Origin: CAZRHH01 sp964599885
Lineage (GTDB): Bacteria; Chloroflexota; Dehalococcoidia; DSTF01; JACRBR01
Assembly (NCBI GenBank): GCA_964599885.1
Contig: CAZRHH010000004.1
Location: 43,429-107,428 of the forward strand
Length of the DNA stretch: 64,000 nt
Direction of reading: 5' to 3'
The notes below the pieces were generated by a model. The model searched no databases. It saw nothing but the letters and a program-made list of their open reading frames with translations, and had not been told where the DNA came from. The position numbers and the translations under genes were made by a program. Position 1 is the first letter of the stretch; every line of letters begins with the position of its first letter. This document shows, one piece after another, positions 50,570 through 59,939 of this stretch.

Positions 50570-51274
50570 GTGGAAACGAAGCATATCGATCTGCCACAGG
50601 GGACGCCGCTGCGGCTGCAGTCTCGCTCCGGCCGCGTGCATGTCATCGCCGAACCGCGCGAAGACGTTGAGGCGGAGACAGACCGCATCGAGTACCGGTT
50701 CGACGAAAGCGGCGCACTCGGTATCCGTTCGTCGCTCGTCGGCACGAAGACGCTGACCGTGCGCTGCCCGCTTGATTCGGACGTGACGGTCGGCACGCAC
50801 TCAGGCAGCGTACGCATGGACGGAAAGTTCGGCGACGTCAGCGTCACGACGATGAGCGGCAAGATCGAGGTGCAATCGGCCGAGGAGGCGGACCTGCGCT
50901 CGATGTCTGGCCCGCTTGTCATTGGCACGTGCTTCGGCCGATGCCGGCTCAACGCAGTGAGCGGCACCGTGTCCGGCGCTGAAGTCGAGAATGTCGCAGC
51001 GGGCACGATCTCCGGGTCGATCAAGTTCGATCGTGTGAACGGCAGCGTTCGGGCGAAGACCGTGAGTGGCTCGATCGAGATTGGCTCGTGCGGGGATGGC
51101 AACATCGCCGTCAAGACGGTGTCCGGCAAGGTGCGCATCGCGCTGCCAGAAGGCACGGAACCTGCGACGTTCTTCAAGACGCGTGGAAGCGTGCGCTGCG
51201 ACTTTGCGCGGGGCGACGATTGCCGGATTGAGGCGGCGTCGCTGTCCGGCTCTATTGAGGTGGTGCCGGCGTGA
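50570..51274 (+). CDS. DUF4097-like beta-repeat protein
   Basis: 234 aa from GTG 50570 (GGAGGCCAG upstream). A series of short beta-strand units with recurrent (T/R)MSG, VSG and ISGSI (for example TTMSGKIEVQSAEEADLRSMSG, AGTISGSIKFDRVNGS, KTVSGSIEIGS) matches DUF4097/DUF4098 solenoids. No signal peptide or helix, so probably cytosolic. Its stop overlaps the start of a class III cyclase, so it may modulate the cyclase. Confidence 0.75.
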   Translation: METKHIDLPQGTPLRLQSRSGRVHVIAEPREDVEAETDRIEYRFDESGALGIRSSLVGTKTLTVRCPLDSDVTVGTHSGSVRMDGKFGDVSVTTMSGKIEVQSAEEADLRSMSGPLVIGTCFGRCRLNAVSGTVSGAEVENVAAGTISGSIKFDRVNGSVRAKTVSGSIEIGSCGDGNIAVKTVSGKVRIALPEGTEPATFFKTRGSVRCDFARGDDCRIEAASLSGSIEVVPA

Positions 51275-51804
51275 TCGCCGCGACCATGCCCGGCACCAAC
51301 GTCGTCAGCGGCACCGTCATGTTCACGGACATCGTCGGCTTTACCGAATTTACGGCGCTGCGCGGCGACGCGGAGGCGCTTGGCATCCTCGCACTGCAAG
51401 AACGCATCGTACTCGCAGAGCTTGGCGACTCCGGCCATGTCGTGAAGGAGCTCGGCGATGGGCTGATGCTGTGGTTCGATGACGCGTGCGCAGCCGTATC
51501 GACCGGGCTGCGGCTGCAGGAGCGGTTCGAGCAGGAAGCGATGGAGACGGAAGCGCCGCTGTGGGTACGCATCGGCGTACATTCGGGCCAGCAGTCGCGC
51601 CGCGGCAACGATCTGGTCGGGCACGATGTGAACGTGGCGTCGCGGATCATGAATCTCGCCGGCTCCGGCGAAGTGCTGACATCGGAAGCGACCGTCGAAC
51701 GCACGGATGGCGGGCTGCCCGACGTGCAGTTCGAACGCCTGGGCCCCGTCGTCATGAAGGGTATCCCGACGCCGATCAACCTGTATCGCGCAGAGCGGCG
51801 GTGA
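51271..51804 (+). CDS. Class III adenylate/guanylate cyclase domain protein
   Basis: 177 aa, GTG 51271 overlapping the preceding stop (GTGA). The catalytic fold shows VMFTDIVGFTEF (first metal Asp), VKELGDGLMLWFDDA (Lys for the base, second metal Asp region) and GHDVNVASRIMNLAGSGEVLTS (transition-state Asn and Arg). It consists of a catalytic domain only, without a sensor; the preceding beta-repeat protein is the likely partner. It probably makes cAMP. Confidence 0.88.
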   Translation: MIAATMPGTNVVSGTVMFTDIVGFTEFTALRGDAEALGILALQERIVLAELGDSGHVVKELGDGLMLWFDDACAAVSTGLRLQERFEQEAMETEAPLWVRIGVHSGQQSRRGNDLVGHDVNVASRIMNLAGSGEVLTSEATVERTDGGLPDVQFERLGPVVMKGIPTPINLYRAERR

Positions 51805-51902
51805 CGCCCGGTGCGGGAAGTCGGAGTTCGGAGCTCGGTTCGGAGGTCGGAGGCGTATACTGCGGGATCGGCGCGAGACGATCTGGAACCACGAGGGTTG
51901 TC

Positions 51903-52157
51903 ATGACTTTTCCGAGCTTGGATACGGCGCGCGAAGTGATGGACGCGGCGGAGGCCAGAGCCCGGTTCTGGCACGAGCATTACGGTGAGTTGCTTGCCGA
52001 TTACGCGGAGAAATTCGTCGCCGTGCAGGACGGACAGGTTGTCGCGGCTCAGGACAATCTCAGCGCTCTCATCCTAGTATTAAGCGTCGATGGAATCGAC
52101 ATTCGGAACACCTGGGTGCGGTTCATCACGGCCATCCCGAACAACATGTTGCTGTGA
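51903..52157 (+). CDS. Small DUF5678-like protein
   Basis: 84 aa from ATG 51903 (CACGAGGGTTGTC). A charged helix (about 10-30) is followed by YAEKFVAVQDGQVVAAQDN, the pattern of DUF5678 proteins. Coupled to the aspartic protease gene by a GTGA overlap. The pair is less GC-rich than its surroundings. DUF5678 genes frequently accompany retropepsin-like genes; role unknown. A TATACT box lies about 40 nt upstream. Confidence 0.65.
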   Translation: MTFPSLDTAREVMDAAEARARFWHEHYGELLADYAEKFVAVQDGQVVAAQDNLSALILVLSVDGIDIRNTWVRFITAIPNNMLL

Positions 52158-52588
52158 TCCGCGGCTACTTTGATCCAAGTGTCGCTTGGCCCGTTCCACT
52201 GGTACGGGTCCTAATCTGGCTTCCAACCATCCAACCAAAGTGGAGTTCCATCGACTTTCTGCTCGACACCGGCGCCGCAACGACGTGTATTCATCCGTCC
52301 GACGCGATCCCGGAAATGGGGCTACCGGTCGCGGATCTTGTTGAACCCGACAACTGGGATCGAGTGGAGCAACGTGACGGGATTGGCGGTACGGCGAAGT
52401 CCTTCGTCGTTCCAGCGTATTACGCACTACTTCAAGATGACGGGCATTGGATGCAGATGTCGGGCGATATTCGGATCGCCGAAGCGACCGTCAGTAACGT
52501 TCGGTTACCGTCGTTGCTGGGCTGGGACATCTTGCAGCAGTTCGGGATCGCCGTTGATTGGCCGAACCGGACAGTCGAACTTCGGTAA
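52154..52588 (+). CDS. Retropepsin-like aspartic protease domain protein
   Basis: 144 aa. The active-site motif IDFLLDTGAATTCIHP (D-T-G) is followed later by LPSLLGWDILQQFG, the ILG-D/H-type flap and second hydrophobic motif of single-lobe retropepsins, so it should act as a homodimer. No signal peptide. Overlaps the DUF5678-like gene by 4 nt; the two form a small operon with shifted composition. Confidence 0.8.
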   Translation: MIRGYFDPSVAWPVPLVRVLIWLPTIQPKWSSIDFLLDTGAATTCIHPSDAIPEMGLPVADLVEPDNWDRVEQRDGIGGTAKSFVVPAYYALLQDDGHWMQMSGDIRIAEATVSNVRLPSLLGWDILQQFGIAVDWPNRTVELR

Positions 52589-52603
52589 CGTTGTTCGCGG
52601 GCG

Positions 52604-53755
52604 CTACGAGACGCACGCTGTGACGGACAGGATCGGCGGCAACGTGCCTGGAAGGCGTTGCCAGTGCTCGCCCGTGTCGGCGCTGGCGTAGACCTCGCCG
52701 TTCGTCGTGCCGACGTAGACGCCGGCGCTTTCGAGGCTGTCGGTGTCCATCGCGTTGCGGTAGACGCTCTGATAATCGCGCGGGCCGGGGAGGCCGTTCG
52801 TGAGCGCGTCCCACGACTTGCCCTGATCCTGCGTGCGATAGACCGTGAACTGGCCGGGGCAGACGCGGAAGTTGTTCGCCTCGAATTCGATCGGCACGAC
52901 GAACGCGGCGTCTTTACCGGCCCTGGTTACGGCCATCGGGAAGCCGTGTACGGAGGGCAGTCCTTCCGTCACGTCGTCCCATGTCGCGCCCTCATCATCG
53001 GATCGATAGACGCCGATGTGCGACGCCGTCCACAGTCTGGACGGATTCTTGTAATCGAGTCGCATCTTGTGCATTTCGTTGAGCGCCATCGGATCCAGAT
53101 CGGGATATTCCGGCTCCTGTGGCGGGAAAGAATCGAGCAGTTCCTGCATCTTCTCGCGCGCCATGACAGTCGTCGGGATTACGGCGTGCGAGAACATCGT
53201 CCACGTCTCGCCGCCGTCCTTCGTTTCGTAGGAACCACCCGAGGCGATCGCGATCCACATGTGGCGCGCATCACGCGGGTCGATCTCGATCGAATGGAGG
53301 CACGAATCGCCGCCGCCGGACATCCCCCAGCGGGTGCGGTGGTCATGGCGGTTCAGCCCGTCGACGGCCGCCCAGGATGCCCCATAGTCCGCACTGCGGA
53401 ATAACCCCGCGGGCTGCGTGCCTGCGTAGACTACGCCCGGTTCGTCAGCGTGGCCGGGGCGCACTTCCCAGATGTTGCCGATCGCGACGCCCATGCCCGC
53501 CGGGAAACCCAGCCCGGTGCTGTTCCAGTCCCACTCCTTGCCGCCATCGACGCTCTTGGACACGCAGGGGCCCCACGCCCAGTGATTGGCAGCGAGATAG
53601 AACCGCTCCTGCCCGCCGCGCGTATCCGACTCACCGTGGTACACCGACCAGCCAGGCATGATTGGCTCGGAGACCTTCCACGTCTCGCGCCGCTCGTCCG
53701 AGGTGTAGATCCACGCCCCCTTCCGGGTGCCGATGATCAGTTGTACTCGGGGCAT
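52604..53755 (-). CDS. BNR-repeat / sialidase-fold beta-propeller protein
   Basis: 383 aa from ATG 53755. Asp-box style repeats: SVDGGKEWDWN, SADYGASWAAV, TKDGGETWTMF, SDDEGATWDDV, TQDQGKSWDAL, SADTGEHWQRL, which build a six- or seven-bladed propeller. Family members are annotated exo-alpha-sialidase or glycosyl hydrolase, but the catalytic residues cannot be identified here; a binding or assembly role is equally possible. No signal peptide seen. Confidence 0.85.
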   Translation of the reverse strand: MPRVQLIIGTRKGAWIYTSDERRETWKVSEPIMPGWSVYHGESDTRGGQERFYLAANHWAWGPCVSKSVDGGKEWDWNSTGLGFPAGMGVAIGNIWEVRPGHADEPGVVYAGTQPAGLFRSADYGASWAAVDGLNRHDHRTRWGMSGGGDSCLHSIEIDPRDARHMWIAIASGGSYETKDGGETWTMFSHAVIPTTVMAREKMQELLDSFPPQEPEYPDLDPMALNEMHKMRLDYKNPSRLWTASHIGVYRSDDEGATWDDVTEGLPSVHGFPMAVTRAGKDAAFVVPIEFEANNFRVCPGQFTVYRTQDQGKSWDALTNGLPGPRDYQSVYRNAMDTDSLESAGVYVGTTNGEVYASADTGEHWQRLPGTLPPILSVTACVS

Positions 53756-54059
53756 GCTGGTCTCGCTTTCAGGTGACACGGCGGGTTTCACGGCGCCCGG
53801 TGCAAAGTACGGCGAGCACCGGCAGTTATCGTGATATGCGCTACGCGGGCCATGATCAAGTCATACGGATGTCTTGCCGTGCCGATGGGCGGCGCGCGGG
53901 TGCTTGACGGGCGGCTTGACGACCTGGCGACGGGGCGTACGATTGACGCGGTAAAGGCGCGCCGAGACGGTGCCACCTTTCGGGGGGAGGCGAGACGGAG
54001 TGACCGCAGCTATCGGGAGTACGCCTCATCGAACTGCGGCAGGATCGCGGGGAGGGCCG

Positions 54060-55007
54060 GTGCGCCGATTCCTGCGTCCTGTCGTCGCGCTGGCGGCGGT
54101 GGTGCTGCTGGCGGGCACGGCGTGCGGTCCGACCGAGCAGAACGCTGACTCCGCGGCGACCGCGGATGCAACGGACACGTCCGCCGCATCGCGCACTCTT
54201 CGGGTCGTGACTGAAACGGCGACCATCGCGACCGAGGCGCCTGGAACGCCCGCAGCGGCGACATTCGTGCCCGACGACGCGACGTCTGTTGCCGAACCGA
54301 CGATCGGCGACTGCGTGGGGCGCTGCGTTGCAACCATGGTTCCCGCGTCGGAGACGCCGATCCCCGACGAACCCGGAACCGGCGGGGCGCCGCGAGTGCC
54401 GCCGCTGTTCATCCTGCCGTTCAGCGCCGGCGAGACGTTGACGTCCAACGATGTCGCGCTGCGCGGATACGGCGAGCCCGGGCGCGGGCCGTTTCCTGGC
54501 ACGCGGATGATCATTCCAACGATTGGCGTGGATGCGGCGCTCGAGATACAGGTGGTCGGCGCGAACGGCGTGATGCAGCGCGCGAGTACGCCGTCGGTCG
54601 TGGCGTGGTACGACTTTTCAATCTGGCCGGGGTTGGGCGGCGTGCCGTTGGCGGGCGGCAACAGCGTCTTCGCGGGTGACTACTTCAAAGGCGGGCCCGG
54701 CGTCTTCGCGCGGCTGGCCGAGTTGCAGGTCGGCGCGATGATCCACCTCTACCTGGACGACGGCACGGCGGCGTACTATCGCGTCGACTTCAACAAGATC
54801 GTCGCCGAGGCGGAGGGCGACTTCCAGGCGATCCTGTCGGCAACCGAGGCTGATTCGATGACGCTCTACACGGCAGCGGGGGAGCCCGTCGGCAACACGA
54901 CATTCACGCATCGCCGCATCGTCTGGGCGCGGCGGCTGAATTGCGACTCGCCGAAGACGCCAACACCGACGCACCCGGAGCAACTAGGATGCGAACAGCC
55001 GCAGTGA
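54060..55007 (+). CDS. Catalytically inactive sortase-like lipoprotein
   Basis: 315 aa from GTG 54060 (GGGGAGGGCCG). Lipobox LLAGTAC near residue 20, a Thr/Ala-rich linker to about 130, then a sortase fold: MIIPTIGVDAALEIQVVG, GGNSVFAGDYFKGGPGVFARL, MTLYTAAGE and FTHRRIVWARR. In active chloroflexal/actinobacterial sortases the corresponding sites read AGH and LITC; here His is Asp and Cys is Ala, with only the Arg kept. Transpeptidation is therefore not expected; it may be a structural or peptide-binding pseudo-sortase. Confidence 0.78.
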   Translation: MRRFLRPVVALAAVVLLAGTACGPTEQNADSAATADATDTSAASRTLRVVTETATIATEAPGTPAAATFVPDDATSVAEPTIGDCVGRCVATMVPASETPIPDEPGTGGAPRVPPLFILPFSAGETLTSNDVALRGYGEPGRGPFPGTRMIIPTIGVDAALEIQVVGANGVMQRASTPSVVAWYDFSIWPGLGGVPLAGGNSVFAGDYFKGGPGVFARLAELQVGAMIHLYLDDGTAAYYRVDFNKIVAEAEGDFQAILSATEADSMTLYTAAGEPVGNTTFTHRRIVWARRLNCDSPKTPTPTHPEQLGCEQPQ

Positions 55008-55123
55008 GCGTTGACGATTTACCGCGTTGATATGCATCTGCAACGTCAAACGGTTGTTGTTGCGGGGTACGCATCGTAGACGCGGATATATGATCCTCCG
55101 GACGCATTAGCGGCTGGAGCGAC

Positions 55124-56659
55124 ATGACACTCGAAACATCTGAACTGCGAGACTCAATGCCCGGCGTGAGCGCGGACAGTCCGTTCAAAGAGTATGCGGA
55201 CGATCTGAACGACTTCTTCGAGAATGCGGCGGTCGGGCTGCACTGGGTGAACGGCGACGGGATCATCATCCGGGCGAACCGCGCGGAGCTTGATCTGCTG
55301 GGATATACGCCGGATGAGTACATCGGCCATCACATCGGCGAATTTCACGTCGATCAGGACGCGATCGAAGAGATCCTGCGCCGGCTGACGTGCGACGAAA
55401 CGCTAAGCAGCTACGAAGCGCGCCTGCGCTGCAAGGATGGCTCGATAAGGGACGTGCTGATCGACTCGAACGTACTCTGGCGCGACGGTGTGTTCGTCCA
55501 CAGCCGCTGCTTCACGCGCGACATTACCGCGCACAAGCTGCTCGGAGATGCGTTGCGCACGAGCGAAGATCGGCTGCGAAGAGCGCAGGAAGCCGGCAGG
55601 CTCGGCACGTGGGATTGGAACGTGCGCACGAACGAGCTGGTGTGGGACGGCGTCGAGCGCGTCCATGGCGTCGAGGCTGGCAGCTTTGGCGGCTCGTTCG
55701 AGGCCTATCTTGCGGACATGCACCCCGACGATCGCGAGCGCGTGACATCGGGGATCGCCGCCGCAGCCGAGAGCGGTGGCGAGGTGGATGTCGAATACCG
55801 CATCGTCTGGCCCGACGGCAGCGTTCACTGGGTCGCCGGCAACGGGCGCGCATTTCCCGGCGAGGACGGCCGCACCGAACGCATGATGGGGACGTGCCAA
55901 GACATTACGCGACGCAAGCTCGCGGAGGACGAACTGCGCGGTGCGATAGCGGCGTTGCAGGAAGCGAACGCCGTCAAGGACGAATTTGTCGGACTGGTAT
56001 CGCACGAGCTGAAGACACCGATCACGACGATCCTTGGCAACGCGCACGTCCTTCACGCGCGCTTCGAGCAGCTGGACGACGAGACGCGCCGCGAATCGCT
56101 CGCCGACATCCGGTACGAGGCCGAGCGGCTACAGCGCATCATCGACAACTTGCTCGTGCTGGCTCGTCTCGATGCCGGAGCGGAGATCGAAACGGAGCCG
56201 CTGATCATCGCACGGCTCGCCGAGCGATTGGCGAAGGATCACCGCGCGCGCTTCCCGCACCGCGCGATCAATCTCGTCGAAACCGCGGATCCCGCGCCGG
56301 TGATGGCGTCGCCCGTGTACATCGAGCAAGTGCTGCGCAATCTGCTCAGCAATGCCGAAAAATATAGCCCGGTCGACCGCGCGATCGACATCACGATCGG
56401 CGTGGCGGACGGACGGTTACACGTTTCCGTTGGCGATGGCGGCGCCGGCGTGGCGCCCGACGAGCTTGAGGCGATCTTTTCGCCGTTCTACCGCTCGCCG
56501 CATGTGTCGTTGCGCGCGCCCGGTGTCGGCATCGGGCTGGCGGTGTGCAGAAGGCTGATCGATGCACAAGCCGGCACGCTCAGCGCCGCGAACCGCCCGG
56601 ACGGCGGGCTGAAAGTGACGTTCGCGCTCCCGTTGGCGGAAATCCCGGCGAACGATTAG
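55124..56659 (+). CDS. PAS-PAS sensor histidine kinase
   Basis: 511 aa, no membrane helix. Two PAS domains (about 25-145 and 150-275), a HisKA domain with phospho-acceptor VSHELKTPITTILGN (about 290-350) and a HATPase domain (about 385-505) with N-box RNLLSNAEKYSP, G1 VGDGGAGVAPDELEAIFSPFYRS and G2 GVGIGLAVCRRLI. A complete cytosolic kinase, but no response regulator is adjacent. Start ATG 55124, GGAGCGAC before it. Confidence 0.93.
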   Translation: MTLETSELRDSMPGVSADSPFKEYADDLNDFFENAAVGLHWVNGDGIIIRANRAELDLLGYTPDEYIGHHIGEFHVDQDAIEEILRRLTCDETLSSYEARLRCKDGSIRDVLIDSNVLWRDGVFVHSRCFTRDITAHKLLGDALRTSEDRLRRAQEAGRLGTWDWNVRTNELVWDGVERVHGVEAGSFGGSFEAYLADMHPDDRERVTSGIAAAAESGGEVDVEYRIVWPDGSVHWVAGNGRAFPGEDGRTERMMGTCQDITRRKLAEDELRGAIAALQEANAVKDEFVGLVSHELKTPITTILGNAHVLHARFEQLDDETRRESLADIRYEAERLQRIIDNLLVLARLDAGAEIETEPLIIARLAERLAKDHRARFPHRAINLVETADPAPVMASPVYIEQVLRNLLSNAEKYSPVDRAIDITIGVADGRLHVSVGDGGAGVAPDELEAIFSPFYRSPHVSLRAPGVGIGLAVCRRLIDAQAGTLSAANRPDGGLKVTFALPLAEIPAND

Positions 56660-56693
56660 ACGATCGTTTCGCGGGCGTCGTGGCGTTAGATCG

Positions 56694-57605
56694 CTACGTG
56701 CCGCGAGGCGTGATCGGGGCGGTCCAGGCGGGCATGGTGTTGGTGGTGACGCGGTCGAACCCGGCGGTCATCAGTCGTTCGAGAAGTGCGAGCGACTCCG
56801 AACTGCGGTAGTCGAGCGTCCAGACGTTCGCATCTATGCCACGCTCGTGCAGGAATTCGGCGACGTTGAACCCGTCATCAAGCATCTGCAACGCGAGCCG
56901 GTAGCTGAGGAAGTACTCGCTTGCGCCGGGCGCCTGCAGCGCGAGCATCTCGAAACGCTCGCGCAGGTAGACGGATGGATCCTCCGTGCGCCCGAATGCG
57001 AGCGGATGATCGTCGCGGTATCCGTACGCGCCCATCGTGCGCGGCAGGAAGACATCAGCGCCCTCGCTCTTGTGATCGATGTAGTGACCGGGATCAAAGC
57101 CGAATCGCAGCGTCGGGTCGGCGCGGTGGATGCGACGCAACGTCCAGTCCTGGCCGGTTGAGATGATGCATCGTTCGCGCGCGGGTGCGATGACGTCGAT
57201 CAGCGCGCGCAGCCGGGCGTCACTCAACGGGCGCCAGTCCTTGAGGTCGAGCTGCAGTTCCGTGTCGCCGTCACGGATAAGCTCGATCACTTCGGAGAGC
57301 AGCGGCGGCCGTTCGTCTGGATGCTCGCGAAAGCGGACGGCGCGGACCTCATCGGGGGTCGCGTGGCCGATCGATCCGCTGCCCGTTGTGTGATCCTCGA
57401 GCCGGCGGTCGTGGAATATCACGTAGTCGGGCCCGTCGAGCGAGTGGACGTCGATCTCCAGGCGTCCGACACGCGCGTCGACACATTCGAGAATGGCGTC
57501 GATGGAGTTTCGGCGATAGTCGCCGGAGAGAACCGCCATGTGGCAGACGAAGCGAGCGGCGCGGCCGCGCAGTTCGATCGCGGAGTCGGGCGTGCTGAGC
57601 GTCAC
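56694..57605 (-). CDS. Glycerophosphodiester phosphodiesterase-like protein
   Basis: 303 aa from GTG 57605. TIM-barrel GDPD pattern: CHMAVLSGDYRRNSIDAI (first His), GRLEIDVHSLDG (Glu and Asp metal ligands) and YVIFHDRRLEDHTTGSG (second His), with TELQLDLKDW later. The first His is followed by M-A rather than the usual R-G, so it is a divergent member. It probably hydrolyses glycerophosphodiesters. A TATACT box ends 6 nt before the GTG. Confidence 0.83.
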   Translation of the reverse strand: MTLSTPDSAIELRGRAARFVCHMAVLSGDYRRNSIDAILECVDARVGRLEIDVHSLDGPDYVIFHDRRLEDHTTGSGSIGHATPDEVRAVRFREHPDERPPLLSEVIELIRDGDTELQLDLKDWRPLSDARLRALIDVIAPARERCIISTGQDWTLRRIHRADPTLRFGFDPGHYIDHKSEGADVFLPRTMGAYGYRDDHPLAFGRTEDPSVYLRERFEMLALQAPGASEYFLSYRLALQMLDDGFNVAEFLHERGIDANVWTLDYRSSESLALLERLMTAGFDRVTTNTMPAWTAPITPRGT

Positions 57606-57611
57606 GTGAGC

Positions 57612-57617
57612 AGTATA
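57612..57617 (-). promoter_or_regulatory. -10 box of a probable leaderless promoter (GDPD gene)
   Basis: TATACT, six bases, GTG: same arrangement as at 2980-2992. Confidence 0.55.
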
Positions 57618-57855
57618 AGTACGCGATCCGCGCGAGGGAACCGAACGGGTTAAGGTTCGCGCCAAGCGGCAAAGCTTCCGCCAAACATGGCTGGCCGTCC
57701 AGTGTTGACAGCGCTATGCGGCCGATCTTGGGCAAATCGCTCATTTCCCGAATTTGCAGCGCGATGCGCGTTTCGTCATAACGCGCAAGATCGTACAAAT
57801 GAGGGAGCGCCTGTGAAAAATGGCGCAGACCGCGAAATCGGGGCGGCGGAGGACC

Positions 57856-58872
57856 ATGGAATACCGCACACTCGGCCGGACCGGCATCAAGATTTCCGTC
57901 GTCGGCTTCGGTACGTGGACGCTCAGCACGGGCTGGTGGGGCGAGTACACCGACGATGAGGCGGTCGCGATGCTGCGTGCCGCGCGCGACGCAGGCATCA
58001 ACTTCTTCGACACGTCGGACAGCTACGGCAACGGGCGATCCGAAGAGCAGGTCGGCGCGGCGTTCGGCAACGACGCGGATGTCGTCATCGCGACGAAGGT
58101 TGGGTACGACTTCTACGCGCACGCCGACGCGCGGCGCGGGCAGCAGGAGATCCCGCAGGACTTCAGCCCGGCGTACATCCGGCGGGCATGCGACGAAAGC
58201 CTGCGGCGCTTGCAACGCGATCGCATCGACTTCTACCAACTGCACAACGTGAAGATGGACACGATCGAGCGCGACGAGACATTCGCCTGTCTCGACGACC
58301 TCGTGCGTGAAGGGAAGATCCGGTCGTACGGCGTAGCGCTCGGCCCGGCGCTCGGCTGGGAGGCCGAGGGCGTGAAGGCGGCGAACGAGCGCGCCATCGC
58401 CGGCATGCAGATCATCTACAACATGCTGGAGCAGGATCCGGGTCGCGCGCACATCACCGCCGCGCGCGATGCCGGCGCCAGCGCGATCGTCCGCGTACCG
58501 CACAGCTCGGGCATGCTCGAAGGTCACTACACGGAAGAGACGACATTCGCCGAGAACGATCACCGGCGGCACCGGCCGCGATCGTGGCTGCTCAACGGCA
58601 TCAAGAAGGTCGAGCAGTTGCAGTTTCTGCGCGACGCGCGCCCGGATCACACGCTCGGACAGATCGCCCTGAAGTGGCTGCTCACTGACGACACGATCGC
58701 CTCGACCTTGCCAAACATCTACGACCGCGCGCAACTCGAAGAGTTCGCGCGGGCTGACGAGACGCCGGAATTGACGCCGGACGAGATGAAGTGCGTCCAG
58801 GCGCTGTACGACGGTAACTACGGACTTGAGCGCGCGGTCGAGAACGCGCAGGCGACGGGAGCGGCGCGATGA
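57856..58872 (+). CDS. Aldo/keto reductase, first gene of the haem operon
   Basis: 338 aa from ATG 57856 (GGCGGAGGACC). AKR tetrad: Asp and Tyr in FDTSDSYGNGRSEE, Lys in VIATKVG and His in FYQLHNV; the NADPH-binding end has VRVPHSSGMLEG and TLPNIYDRAQLEEF. Its stop overlaps the start of the siroheme decarboxylase gene (ATGA), so it is translated with haem enzymes; whether it acts in that pathway is unknown. Confidence 0.9.
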   Translation: MEYRTLGRTGIKISVVGFGTWTLSTGWWGEYTDDEAVAMLRAARDAGINFFDTSDSYGNGRSEEQVGAAFGNDADVVIATKVGYDFYAHADARRGQQEIPQDFSPAYIRRACDESLRRLQRDRIDFYQLHNVKMDTIERDETFACLDDLVREGKIRSYGVALGPALGWEAEGVKAANERAIAGMQIIYNMLEQDPGRAHITAARDAGASAIVRVPHSSGMLEGHYTEETTFAENDHRRHRPRSWLLNGIKKVEQLQFLRDARPDHTLGQIALKWLLTDDTIASTLPNIYDRAQLEEFARADETPELTPDEMKCVQALYDGNYGLERAVENAQATGAAR

Positions 58873-59939
58873 CGATGACGAAACGTCCGGCGATGGATGC
58901 GGTCGACCAACTATTGCTTAACGAGATGCAAGACAAGTTTCCGCTGATCCGCGAGCCGTTCGCCGAACTGGCGGCGCGCGCGAACGTGAGCGAGGCGGAC
59001 GTCATCGAGCGGCTGACGGCGATGCGGGAGTCCGGCGTGCTGCGGCAAGTGAGCCCGATCTTCGATACGAAGGCGCTTGGCTACGCAACATCGCTCGTCG
59101 CCATGCGCGTGCCAGAGGATCGACTCGACGCCGCAGCGGAGATCGTCAACGCACACCCGGGCGTCAGCCACAACTACAAGCGCACGCACGCGTTCAACAT
59201 GTGGTTCACGATCGCCGTGCCGGCGGGTTCCGACTTGCAGGCGCACGTTGACGCGCTGCATGCGCTGGCCGGCGCCGAATCGACGCGCATGTTGCCGACG
59301 CTGCGGCTGTTCAAGATCGGCGTGACGCTGGACATGACGGGGCAGCGGGCGATCGACGACCGCTCGGCGCCGCAGTACACGCACGAACAGCGCGAAGTCG
59401 CCGCCACGCAGACGCTGACGGCGCGCGACATCGATGTGGTGCGCGCGGTGCAGGGCGATCTCGCGCTCGAAGCAGATCCGTTTGCTGCACCGGCGCGTGA
59501 GCTTGGCGTCAGCGTCGACGGGCTGATCGCAGAGCTCGGGGACTTGCAGCGGCGCGGCTACCTTCGGCGGTTCGCGGCGATCCTGCGGCATCGCAAGGCG
59601 GGGTTCGGCGCCAACGGCATGGCCGTGTGGGCGGTACCGGAGGACGGCATCCTGCCGATGGGCGAGACGATGGCCGGCTACACGACGATCAGCCACTGCT
59701 ATCAGCGTCCGGTGTACGAGGACTGGAAGTACAACCTCTTCACGATGATCCACGCGCGCAAGAAAGGCGAGTGCGAGTCGTTCGTCGAGCAGCTTTCGAA
59801 GACGCACGGACTCGATGACTTCGCCGTGCTGTACAGCACGACCGAATACAAGAAGATCCGCCTCGCGTATTTCACGCCGGCGTTCGACGAGTGGGAGCAG
59901 AGGCACGTGAGCGGCGCCGGAACTGGGGCGTATGCCTGA
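58869..59939 (+). CDS. Fused siroheme decarboxylase, AhbB-AhbA type
   Basis: 356 aa: two Lrp/AsnC-like halves. The first half (about 10-170) has VLRQVSPIFDTKALGYATSLVAMRV and VSHNYKRTHAFNMWFTIAV, the AhbB pattern; the second (about 190-345) has RYLRRFAAILRHRKAGF-like text and ISHCYQRPVYEDWKYNLFTMIHA, the AhbA pattern. Together they decarboxylate siroheme to 12,18-didecarboxysiroheme in the alternative haem pathway. In most organisms AhbA and AhbB are separate chains. Overlaps both neighbours. Confidence 0.9.
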   Translation: MTMTKRPAMDAVDQLLLNEMQDKFPLIREPFAELAARANVSEADVIERLTAMRESGVLRQVSPIFDTKALGYATSLVAMRVPEDRLDAAAEIVNAHPGVSHNYKRTHAFNMWFTIAVPAGSDLQAHVDALHALAGAESTRMLPTLRLFKIGVTLDMTGQRAIDDRSAPQYTHEQREVAATQTLTARDIDVVRAVQGDLALEADPFAAPARELGVSVDGLIAELGDLQRRGYLRRFAAILRHRKAGFGANGMAVWAVPEDGILPMGETMAGYTTISHCYQRPVYEDWKYNLFTMIHARKKGECESFVEQLSKTHGLDDFAVLYSTTEYKKIRLAYFTPAFDEWEQRHVSGAGTGAYA

